Source: Lineolata rhizophorae
Lineage: Eukaryota > Ascomycota > Dothideomycetes > Lineolatales > Lineolataceae
Assembly (NCBI GenBank): GCA_010093515.1
Contig: MU001696.1
Coordinates: 57,005 to 121,004 of the forward strand
Direction of reading: 5' to 3'
Length of the DNA stretch: 64,000 nucleotides
Shown here: one piece after another, positions 44,533 through 55,007 of the stretch
Position numbering within the stretch: the first letter of the stretch is position 1
Layout: each line of letters begins with the position of its first letter
Program-made: the position numbers and the translations under genes
The notes under the pieces: generated by a model
What the model was told of the DNA's origin: nothing
Database searches by the model: none
What the model saw: only the letters and a program-made list of their open reading frames with translations

Positions 44533-46015
44533 AAATATCCGGTCAAACCATTAGAAGCGTGGCGTAATCTTGGGAGGTGAGTCGAATAGTCTATACCTTT
44601 TGTGGTTTGTGGAATTTATGGTTAGTGTTGGAATTGTCGATACTCACGGGAGCTTTTATAGTTTGGCCGTTGACATGACAGAGTTCAGCTGCCATTTGTT
44701 TCGGACCTTTGCTCTCCGGACAAGTCGGTCAGGTGTTTTCGGTCTTTAACCCTGCTGTTCTATTCTTTGGCGTCGCATGGCGTTCTCTCACTACTGGGAA
44801 CATTCTTTCCTTCACTTTTGTCTGTACGACATTTGTAATACGCATTGGCGCGAATTCTTCGGACTTCCCGCATTTCCTTTAGGTTCCTCCTTATCTCTTT
44901 CTGCTCTTCTTGCACACAGCCGTAGACTTGTCGCCAAACGCTTAGCGGACCTTTGTACTGCTAGTTCTGCGACATTTGTGTAATCTTCCATGTACTTTAT
45001 TTTGTCTGCCCCTTCTCTCTACTTCCTTTGTCCCTTGCGCACACATTGCGTCCTATCCAACATGTTTCCTTTCTTTTTTGTCTTCGCTCTGTTAGGGCGC
45101 ATGTAATACCCACATGTCGCTCCCCGCGGGGCGAGAGTGTTTTGCACGCCATGGCGTTGTTGGCATACCCGGAGTCAAGGAAGTGGACCAAATCAGGGAT
45201 ACCCGGGATGTCTTTTAGACTCGGTCACGGCTCAATTGGTAGTGGATGGCAGGCGATAAAAGGGAGAACACATGGCGAGATACCGGGAATGGTCGGATGA
45301 GATGAGTGTTGTGGATCTGCAATGGCGGGTTTCTACGGCTGGCTACGGGTCCTCTTTACTTTCATGCGGTTTTTAGTTCGAGTCGGATTTCGACGATGAA
45401 CTAGATGTTGTGCGTTCAGTTGAGAGCCTGGTGAAGGCATCTCGATGTCCAAACGGAGGCACTTACAAAATTAAAAACTGATTTCTATGAAACAGTGCGA
45501 CTGTGCTGGTGATATGTGATGTTATGTTACAAGGAACGACTGAATTGCTATCATTTATTCATATATAGCTCGTGTTTTAGGGTGTCCTACTATAATTTCA
45601 CGAGGATAGCACTCAGATGTCTACTACCTAGGGCATGATTATAACTGCCTTGAATTTACTAAAGAATGATATCTATCGATTTCGTTCTTACTCGCCGACG
45701 CAAGCAAGGCGAGATATGCCGACGAGCAATTGAAGTAGGCATGTTATAGATACGTTGTTTGACTTGACAAAAGTTCTTCATAGTCGTTCATAGCGACATA
45801 TGACGTAGATCTGACAAGAATAGTGGCTGCACATTACAGGAAGCCAATACTTTAAACCGTCTAACCGGACATATCCAATCCAAACGTGATATGCCACTGG
45901 CACAAAAAGCAGTCTATAGGGCGATTACAGCTAGGAAAGAAGCGTTCATAACGCAAAGCCAACGAGCCTCCGTACTTAAACCACACAGCCAAATCCTTGA
46001 CATCCTCAAAACCGT
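44533..46015. other. Convergent intergenic region
   Basis: About 1.5 kb between the stops of the unknown Cys protein and the PEX11-like gene. The part next to the first gene is T-rich on the plus strand, like a 3' UTR. Short frames here have no recognisable features. Confidence 0.5.
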
Positions 46016-47233
46016 CTACCCCGCCTCCTCCCACTTCTCCCTCACGCTCACCAGGCCCGCCACCGTCCCCAACAGCCCGACGACCGCCTCGCTCACGAGC
46101 CCCTCCTCCAGCCCCCAGTGCACCGTCAGCGGCGCATACGCCAGGTTGAGCACAAGGTCCGCCCACCACTTCTTGTCCGCGCTCGCCCAGCTTTCCCTCC
46201 TGGCCTTCTCGTCCAGCGCAGCCGCGTCGGCAGCGAGAGCAGCGGCCGCGCCGTCATCGTCGTCGCCGTCGCCGGCGGCTTTCCTCGCCTCTCCCGCGCC
46301 CGCGACCGGAGCAGGCGCGGCGGCGAGCCGCCTCTTCTCGGCGCGGCGCAGCGCCCACTCGCGCGCCAGCCTCACGAGCTCGAGCGCGACGTGCACGGCC
46401 CAGAAGCGGCTGCTCCAGAGCCAGAGCCAGAGCTGGGCCCTGTCCTCGGTCCACTCCGGCGCCGCCGCCGCCGTCCAGCGCCGCGCCGACACCACGCCGT
46501 GCTGCGCCAGGTAGGCGGCGTTCTCGAGCGCCTGGAAGGCGGCGCAGGCGGCGACCTGGGCGAGGGCAAGGCGGCGCGTGACGGCGTCGTGGCCATGGCC
46601 GGCCAGCGTGGCGCGGCCCCAGGCGTACACGGGCAGCAGGCCCCAGAGGCGGGCGAAGATGCGGACGTCGGCGATGAGGTCGGCGGCGGCTTTCGCGGCT
46701 TCGGCGGCGGCTTTGGTGGTGGCGGCGGCGGCTTTGGTGGCTCCTTCTTCCCCGCGCGGCGCAAGGAGCCGGAGCAGAGCGCGCGGGAGAGGCCGGGACG
46801 GCGGGGCGGAGGCGCCCGCGAGGAGGCTGGAGGTGGGGGCGAGGGAGCTGTGCAGGAGCACGAGGACGTAGTTGAGCGTGAGGAGGACGGCGTCGATGCC
46901 GGGCGGGGTGCTCACGGTGCGGTCGAGGCGGACGAGGAAGGCGTCGAGGCGGGCGAGGAGGAGGCGGAGGCGCAGGCGGAGGGCGGTGACCGCGCGGGAG
47001 GATAGGGCGGGTAGGCGGGAGAGAAGGCGGGCGAGGAGGAGGCGAGCGCGGTGGAAGAGGGCGCGGGGCCGCGCGCGGGCGTCTTTGGGAGGGGCGGGAG
47101 GGGGAGCGCTGGGTTGGTCGGGCTTGGTGGACTCGGGGTCGGAGGACGTCGAGGCGGAGGAGGACGACGACGAGAGCGAGAGCGGCTCGTCGCTGCCGCT
47201 GACGCTGGCGCCGTCGACTTCGACGTCGGACAT
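46016..47233 (-). CDS. PEX11: PEX11-family peroxin (filamentous-fungal Pex11C-like)
   Basis: A single-exon frame; the first in-frame ATG is at 47233 (MSDVEVDGASVSG), giving 405 residues. The frame continues upstream but without an ATG. After an acidic Ser/Pro-rich start, Pex11 marks appear: DAFLVRLDRTVSTPPGIDAV, LLTLNYVLVLLHSSL, VRIFARLWGLLPVYAWGR and AFQALENAAYLAQHGV, then a C-terminal hydrophobic pair around WADLVLNLAYAPLTVHWG. Pex11 proteins insert in the peroxisomal membrane and drive its elongation and division. Two Ala-rich low-complexity spacers enlarge the protein beyond the usual 230-330 residues. The assignment to the C subtype is by length and layout only. Confidence 0.85.
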   Translation of the reverse strand: MSDVEVDGASVSGSDEPLSLSSSSSSASTSSDPESTKPDQPSAPPPAPPKDARARPRALFHRARLLLARLLSRLPALSSRAVTALRLRLRLLLARLDAFLVRLDRTVSTPPGIDAVLLTLNYVLVLLHSSLAPTSSLLAGASAPPSRPLPRALLRLLAPRGEEGATKAAAATTKAAAEAAKAAADLIADVRIFARLWGLLPVYAWGRATLAGHGHDAVTRRLALAQVAACAAFQALENAAYLAQHGVVSARRWTAAAAPEWTEDRAQLWLWLWSSRFWAVHVALELVRLAREWALRRAEKRRLAAAPAPVAGAGEARKAAGDGDDDDGAAAALAADAAALDEKARRESWASADKKWWADLVLNLAYAPLTVHWGLEEGLVSEAVVGLLGTVAGLVSVREKWEEAG

Positions 47234-48491
47234 GGCGGCGGAGCGGGCGTTGGTTGAGGCGGTGCGATGCTCCGCTAGATAGGGGAGTGGGTGGACGTTC
47301 GCGGCCGGGTATGACGAAATGTTGAGCAGGACGAATGCGGATGCGGATGCGACGCAGGGCGCGAGACGGAAACGGAAGACCCAAAAAAAAATAAAATAAA
47401 GAATCAAGAAGATGCCGCTTTATAAGGCGTCAACCCCCCGCGGCGGGAAACGGAGTTGAAGAAGCGCTCTCGCGCGGAGGGGAATACAGAGCTATCGCGG
47501 GCTGATAAAGCTTCCCCCGGGGGCGCCGGGAACCTTGGCTGACATGGGAAATGCGAACCGAGGCTACGTCGGCCGGCGCCGCGGCGGGCGAGCATGTGAG
47601 TGCCGAGTCTTTCGGCATAACTGTTGTTCAACCGGGCGTGCTAACGTCGCTGCGGTTTGGCTTCCCTTCAGCCGATGATCTCGGGGCTCGGTGTGGTGGT
47701 GCAAAAAAATGGGACTGGAGAGTGGTGTTTGTTGCTGGCTGCCTTTTCTTTTTTTTCCTCTCGTCTGGTGAAAAACGGCCCCCGGGCCGCTGACGACATA
47801 ATCTCCTTCATGCGCCAGGGTAACGTACTCGGGTACTTAATCTACGTGCTACTGGTTACCTCGAAGAGCGGTCGACGTCTGAGCAGTAAAATACCTATGG
47901 CGGAGAAATGCACCGGACATCTGAGAATGCCATGGCAGCAAATGATATTGCCATGTTAGGGAGATTGGATAGAGGCCCAGGAGAAAAGATGGTATGACGA
48001 AAACTTGAGATCGCTACTTGCAAATGCACACAAAGAAGATGAAACATTTTGGAGCGTGACATTTTAGGCTTCATAGCTTATTCGGATGAGCAAAGGCAAT
48101 CCGTCGGCTTCGGGAGAATAAGCGTTTTGCTGCGCGCTTAAAATCGTTTGTTTCAACACCAATGTTTTACTGGCTCACGACCCTGAACTTCGGGTTTCAT
48201 TGGCATTATAACTTAGCGGAATCTCCATGAAATCGCAGGTGCTTGACGAGTTGATAATATGAGACTTGTCATTCAACTCAGAACTCCCCAAAAAGGATCA
48301 CTCGTACAAGAAGCTGTCATTGACATTCTATTGCCACGAGACACAGTGTCTACGTAAAGCCCCAGGTAGTTCCTTTCTAAAGGCCCCTAGGCCTACAAGT
48401 AGAAATCGCTCTTATCACATAAAGGACATAGCGACAAACTTACAAAAGTATCTACAAGTGGCGTCACTAGCATAATGAAACCAAATCTAAC
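47234..48491. other. Intergenic region upstream of the PEX11-like gene
   Basis: About 1.25 kb, containing the PEX11-like promoter and the 3' flank of the SLC35F-like gene. No credible gene or strong motif is seen. Confidence 0.5.
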
Positions 48492-50357
48492 TCACTGGCT
48501 CCCACCAATCCCACGCTCCCCACCGTCCTCTACCGTTAAAACAGCACTTGCAGCGCTACTATCTCCCTCTTCCTCCTTTGCTTCCTCGTGGTTGATGAAT
48601 ATAAAGGAGAGGAACACGACCGCAGCACCAAGCCAATACACGAAGCTCGAGTACTGGGAGTCAAGGACCATCTGGCCGATGAGGGAGAGAGGGATGGTGA
48701 GACTGAGGCCGACGGTGACGACGAGCGGGGATGTCAGGAGCATGGCATAAGCCCAGCAGAAGTCCGAAATGAGCGAGCTAGTCGAGTTGACCTGATGCAC
48801 GGAGTGAGTTCTTATTCAAATCCCCCAAAGTGCGCCGGCGAGCGAAGCGAGGTCCCGCAATCCGGAGCCCATGGAATCAAGGACGGGGTCGTAGCATACC
48901 AGCACAATAGTTAAGATCCGCATATTCGGTGGCAACTCGAAGCGCTCGATGTTCGTCCAATGCAGGATGGCGAGGCCCGGCCACAACAACACGCAATTGA
49001 AGAGGCCCACGAGGCCGAAGAACAGCGGCATGTTGACGCGGCCTTCGTCGCCGATGCGCTTTTTCATGAGGACCGCGTAGAAGCCGTATAGGACGGCGCT
49101 AAGAAAGGCGAGGGCGTCGCCGATGGCGATCTCACGTGGTGTCTTGTGCGGGAACGTACCGCGGTTCTCGTCGTCCATGCCGGACATGTCGACGGTGCTG
49201 ATAAGAACGATGCCAGCGAGAGAAGCGAGCACGCCGAGCAGCTTTCGCACGGTGAAGCGCTCGACGCCGATGAAGGTGCCGGCTAAGAGTGTCCAGACAC
49301 CTTGAGGCTCTAGTTAGCGGAATATTCTTTTTTGTATGTGTTTCACGATTTCCGGGCCAACATACTGCTGGTAGAGGTAAGAATGGTCGAACTAGCGACT
49401 GTGGTATACTCTAGACAAGCCGCTACAAAATAATTGGCCTGAACTGCAGCATTAGCACCTTGCAAATTACCTCGTCTTCGATTTGAGTCTCGCAAACATA
49501 CCGAAAACTATAATTAATGTTAGCCAAGAAAACAATCAACCTAGTCATTCTATGACGCTAGCACTTACCCACAGCAGACAAAACTCGAAGCTCAACTTCG
49601 CAGTCTCCGCCAACGAAAGCTTCTCCTCCGTTCCCTCCCGCACCGTCCCTGCTGTTATCGCAGTGCTAGTCCTCCTGAGCGCCCGCGAGTCGCTCAGCCG
49701 GTCACCAATAACCACGCTTGACGACGGAGACCCGCTCCGGAGCGGCTGCTGCTGCGAGTTGCTTCCCCCTCCCACCTCAGCTACATCATCCCTTTCATCG
49801 TTAGGTTTAAGAAAGGCATCTCGTTCATTATCTTCATCCGCGTCGCTGCGTATTCTCGTGTAACGGAACGGCCGGCGTAAGGTATACATGCTATTTGCGA
49901 TCATGTCGCGAAGAGCGACTAGTTGCGCCGGGTCATGACGCAAGGTGTGGACAAGAAGCGGCGCGAGCGGAATGACGAAGAACGCGGTGTTGATATAGGT
50001 AACGAAATAGGGCTTCGAATATTCGTTGTCGGCGAAGATAGTCTAGAAAACAGAGCTGTCAATCTTGTGTTTCCTCCCATGGCGGCTGGTCGCGTGCCTT
50101 TGCGGAACCGTGTCACGTACGCTTGCGAGGAAGTTCGACGTCGTCCACAGGATGACCGTAACTAGCAGCAGTATGATCCCCAGTGTGTGTCTCCACCGAT
50201 TATCTTTCGTGCTCTTCCAGCCTCCCAACGCGCCGAGCACGTTCGCCGGCGACAGCGATCTCGAGTTTGGGAGAGGACCCTGTCCGGCCTGACTTCCGCT
50301 GTTCTCTGCCTCGCCAGGGATAGCTAACGCGTCCCCCGTCATTCGCCTCGTCGCCAT
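48492..50357 (-). CDS. SLC35F/YML018C-type membrane transporter (EamA fold) with a 6-nt microexon
   Basis: Six exons: 50121-50357, 49569-50042, 49502-49507, 49366-49438, 48900-49300 and 48492-48791, giving 496 residues. Exon 3 is only TTTTCG (Phe-Ser), flanked by introns of 61 bp (49508-49568) and 63 bp (49439-49501). It restores FCLLWFSANYFVAACLEYTT, matching the W-F-x-A-N pattern of this family. Ten hydrophobic segments are visible, for example TLGIILLLVTVILWTTSNFL and LLGVLASLAGIVLISTVD, with a Ser-rich cytosolic loop of about 120 residues after segment 2. Yeast YML018C and THI74 are the nearest named relatives; YML018C lies in the vacuolar membrane. The substrate is unknown. Every join keeps the frame and a conserved membrane segment. 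Confidence 0.9.
49502..49507 (-). other. 6-nt microexon (TTTTCG) of the SLC35F-like gene
   Basis: The six bases are preceded by TTATAG (with GCTAACA upstream) and followed by GTATGT on the minus strand. They add Phe-Ser between LLW and ANYF. Skipping them keeps the frame but deletes two residues of a conserved membrane helix. Confidence 0.8.
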
Positions 50358-50853
50358 ATCTCCTCGAACGATGCGTTACGCGAGCGATTCTTCGTAATAA
50401 TGTCGCCGAAGCCGGTCAACTAAGGAACGGCCGAAAGGCAGTGCTAATGAAGCGCGCTCGCAGAGCAGCGCACGCGTCCATATGTAAGCCGAGGGCAATC
50501 CAGGCGCCAGCGACAGGCTGCACGGCCGGAGGAAGAAGATCTCTAGGGTGAGATGATGGAGGAGGAAAGGCGCCGCGGCTGTTTGAAGTTCGTCATCATC
50601 AGGGTGGGCCGGTCTGGGGGCACCCCCCAGCCAGGGATGGGCCAGGAGGTTTCATATCGCGCAACTGCTGCGCCACAGATAGATGTCTCATTCCTGCCTG
50701 GTGAGGCAGGTCCATGCGCTGCGCATTTGTGGCGCGTCACATTTCGCGCTAGTCCAATTCGGTTACGGCACGTGGCCCGTGCGAACAGCGAGCCTTCAGC
50801 TATAAAAACCCCTCCGTGTGTGTCAAACCCTCACTTCTTTTCTTTTCTTCTTC
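50358..50853. other. Divergent promoter region of the SLC35F-like gene and U1 snRNA
   Basis: About 500 bp between the transporter ATG and the U1 5' end. The right side contains a TATA box and a pyrimidine run (50825-50853) just before the U1 start. No protein gene is seen. Confidence 0.6.
50801..50807 (+). promoter_or_regulatory. TATA box of the U1 snRNA gene
   Basis: TATAAAA lies 53 bp before the predicted U1 5' end. With the pyrimidine-rich stretch that follows, it resembles an RNA polymerase II core promoter. Confidence 0.6.
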
Positions 50854-51045
50854 ATACTTACCTTGTTGGGGTCACCGCGATCAAGAAGGCGGTCGACCTA
50901 CGGGGTTGCCCTGCATTGCACAGCGCGGCGGCGGCCCCGTATGAGTTGGTTTCGGCCAACTCTCCGGCGTAATTTTTGATGTCGAAATCGCGCAGGCTGT
51001 GCTGTGCGGAAGGTCTTTTCATCGCTGCTGTCTGCCTTGCGCAGG
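50854..51045 (+). ncRNA. U1 spliceosomal snRNA
   Basis: The 5' end ATACTTACCT carries ACTTACCT (50856-50863), complementary to 5' splice sites. Stem-loop I has the U1-70K loop GATCAAGAAG (50879-50888). Stem-loop II has the U1A loop ATTGCAC (50915-50921). Stem-loop III is a perfect hairpin, GAGTTGG (50943-50949) with CCAACTC (50956-50962). An Sm site AATTTTTGA follows (50971-50979), then a terminal stem-loop built from GCGCAGGC and GCCTTGCGC. All four elements are in the canonical order. The 3' end is estimated from the last stem, so the length of about 190 nt is uncertain by perhaps 10 nt. It base-pairs with intron donors such as the many GTRNGT donors in this window. Confidence 0.95.
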
Positions 51046-51723
51046 GCTGTGGAGAAGAGAGCTATACGTCTGGGCTGAGCACGTTTTGTATTGCAGCTTG
51101 TTAAGGAATTTCTCCGTTCGGATTGGAGACTAGGTTGTTCTGTGTGATCCTTGTTTGCTGCCTAGGTAGTGCGGCAACTCCACACCCAGTTTTGTCTTTG
51201 GAAATGGCAGATGATGCTGTGCAGCGTGTAGCATGACACCGCATCCATTGCCGGGCAATGTACCCTGCGTCTACGTTGATGACTCAAGCCTAGTACATAG
51301 CTACTCCTTTAAACAAACACTATCCTAGAGCATTGTATATATTTCGGGAATAGTTGTGCATTAGATGGGTGGCTGCTAGTTCGTATATGTACATGTCCGA
51401 CTATATTCCCGGCAATTCCACGTGTTGAAGAGCCCAGGTGCTCGAGCAAGGAGAAAGAAGCTGTCTCACGAAATCCACTCAAGCCAAGAATGAAGATATT
51501 GCGCCCACAACCTGAGAACCGCCAAGGAGAATAATACACCACGCACACGCACATAGGTCTCCAACTACGCCAGAACGATGAAATAACGTCAAAGAGGCTC
51601 TGCTGCTTAGAGACCAGGCCCAATAAAACGTGACTGTCTAGCCGTCCAGTCCATTTCTACTAAAGAATTTCCAAAGAGAAAATGCCCGTGATTCCTCCTC
51701 CGTGTGTCTAGACGCACCCTACC
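51046..51723. other. Intergenic region between U1 snRNA and YPT7
   Basis: About 680 bp, holding the U1 3' flank and the YPT7 3' UTR on the opposite strand. No gene is seen. Confidence 0.55.
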
Positions 51724-52729
<1,006 letters not shown>

Positions 52730-53367
52730 GTTCGTTTACGGCTTACTTTAGCCCTTGTGATGCGCTTGCACGGTAGCGATCTCGCCGCGTTGCTGGGGGT
52801 GTGGAACTGCTGCGCCAGCAGCTCTGGTCGCCCGCTCGCAGTAGTTGCTTTTGGGCGCTATCGGCGACCAGCTTGCCTGCGTGGACCTCGCCGGACGAAA
52901 GTGCTCCGAAAAGCTTGAAGCGCACTCGGAGCAGCTGCAACCAAGGCTGTAGCACGTTATGTCGAAAGGTACAAAGGAGCGAGGAATAGGGAACAACAGA
53001 TAGGTGCGATGTTGACGGTCAGTGATGCAAGCGATGTTGCAGGTCGAGACTGCCCACTACTACGTACACGTACCCCGGGGCCGGAGCTGGATTAACGTTC
53101 CCGGTCGATAGCTAGAACCCGTCGCACGCCAAGCCGAAAGTGAATCCCCAGCCAAAGAGCCTCATCCGCTTCATGCACCACCAAAATTAAGAAATCATCA
53201 TACATGTAACCATTTCCTTTAACGCTCTGTTATTCTTAATACTTCAGCAATAGTTGTTTCCTTTGTTGCTACAATGCTACGCGATAAATACCCGATGGCT
53301 GTGTCTTGAGTGCGAGCGACCCACACGCGAACTATCCACACCTCAGTCCGGATAGATGCATCGCAGT
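52730..53367. other. Intergenic region upstream of YPT7
   Basis: About 640 bp, containing the YPT7 promoter and the 3' flank of the nucleoside permease family gene. Nothing distinct is recognised. Confidence 0.55.
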
Positions 53368-54619
53368 CTACGGTTTCGCGGCTCCAGACTGTTCCACGCT
53401 TCTCCTCTGATTTTGCCCAAAGTCCGGAATGCGTCCCAAAGATCCCAGGATATCCCCGATGTAGTTCTCCGGCGGAATCCCATTCTCAAAGGTGGCCGAC
53501 CATTGCTCTAAGATCGCTGCGATGACCTCCGATCCCACAAGATAAAGATTCTTCAACGAGGGCTCAAACCCGCCGTGTCCGCTGTGCAGCGGCATCTTCA
53601 GCGGCGTATCCGGCGTGTACGGCTGGTCGAAATTCGAGCCGGCTCGCATCACAATCACACGCGAGAAATCGGCCTTCCCACTGAGGGATCCCCTAAGCAG
53701 CGCAGCAAGGATCGCGTTGTCTTCCTGGTTCGTCATGCAGTATTTCGCCGCTCCCCCCGTGAACAGCCCGACCGTCTTTTCGACCGACTCGGAGAGGAGC
53801 GAGCCGTGGAAGAAGACGTTCGACGTCGCGACGTCGCAGGTGGACAGCACCCTCGGAGGCTGCCCCGCAGCTCTATACCGCCCGCCGCCATTCTTGGCGT
53901 ACCAAGCCCGATACTCCGCCGCCGGCTGCGAATCGGCCAAGCTCGCGCGCCCCGCGCGCTCAACTGCGAACTGCCTCAGCGCATCGTTGAGCTCGTAGAC
54001 CTCTGTGCCGTAGATGATCTGCGGATACTCGTCCGGCCGCGACGACCCGCTCGGTACGTATCCAGTCGCCCAGTCGGCTGGGATCTGGCGCGCGTCGAAC
54101 TCGTACCGCAGGTCCACCTGGACGGCGTACCGAGCGAAGCCTACGCTGCCGATGGTGCCGGCTTTGGGATTGATGCCGGCTACGCCCGCGATGAGGAAAT
54201 ACGTGTGCCGAAAGTCGAAAAGCGGTGAGGCGAGGAGCGCATAAATCGATAAGGCGGCGTTAACCTCTGGGGGATTAGGAGTAATGTGAGCTGTGTTACA
54301 TAGGAGGCTGAAAACTCGATCCAAACCATGTATACCAGATTCGCCAACCGTGACTTGGCAGACGTTTGCATCCGCTGTGCAATGCAGAGTACAAAAATTT
54401 GGCAAAAGTCCGTCGACTTTTATCTCCTTGCAAAAATCGAGGAAGCTGGACTCATCGAGCCAGATGCTAGCTTCTTGTTCGAACTACATACGATTGGTCA
54501 GATTTGCCGAAATCCATTGAGAAAAAAGGGAAGTATTCACAGTTTCGTACCATGCTTATGATGCATATTCTGGGCGCGAGAGCCCCATGGTCCTCACGCT
54601 CTCCTAATCTGTCGCCCAT
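53368..54619 (-). CDS. Purine nucleoside permease (NUP) family protein
   Basis: Three exons: 54551-54619, 54336-54483 and 53368-54266, giving 371 residues. The spliced N-terminus reads LAPRICIISMFEQEASIWL, the usual NUP start. The next hallmark, HCTADANVCQVTVGE, is joined over intron 2 to VNAALSIYALLASPLFDF. Further marks are TYFLIAGVAGINPKAGTIGS, FARYAVQVDLRYEFDARQIP and DQPYTPDTP. Intron 2 (54267-54335) is 69 bp long, stop-free and in frame, so an unspliced reading looks like a longer protein. NUP proteins belong to the nucleoside-phosphorylase clan; Candida NUP was described as a nucleoside transporter, but no clear membrane segments are seen here, so transport as against nucleoside cleavage is open. 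No signal peptide is apparent with this start. Confidence 0.88.
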
Positions 54620-55007
54620 TGGTCGTTATATGCTGAGGTGTGTTTAGCGCGCGAAGATAGCAAGGAACATTGGCCTTTAGCAAGAGTTTGAAGGTACGCG
54701 AGTAAAAGTCAAAATTCATCTTGCAAGTAACCAGGGCAAGGTGACAAGTAGGGGTGCCTAGTCTAACTAGGCGCTAGACAGCAATGGAATCCCTAAAGTT
54801 TTAACGTCTTACACCTCATTCATTTCGTGCCATCATCATCAGTACGGAGTATAGTTCTTGCAAAAAAAACAGGATTTGTGCCAAAACAACCCATACACTT
54901 GGAAATTGATTTACTTATTGTATTAGTTGAACTGCATTATGAACAAAGAGCACATTTCAATCTGAAATGAAAACCAACGGAAGAAATGCAGGAAAGGAAA
55001 TGCAAGC
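54620..55007. other. Intergenic region at the start of the AT-richer stretch
   Basis: About 390 bp between the NUP-family gene start and the stop of the patatin gene, both on the minus strand. TACGGAGTA occurs at 54843-54851. No gene is seen. Confidence 0.55.

Noticed and set aside
50979-51104. Small ATG-started frame of 41 codons with several Cys
   Set aside because: It starts inside the Sm site of the U1 snRNA and overlaps its terminal stem, so it is a chance frame in a noncoding RNA.
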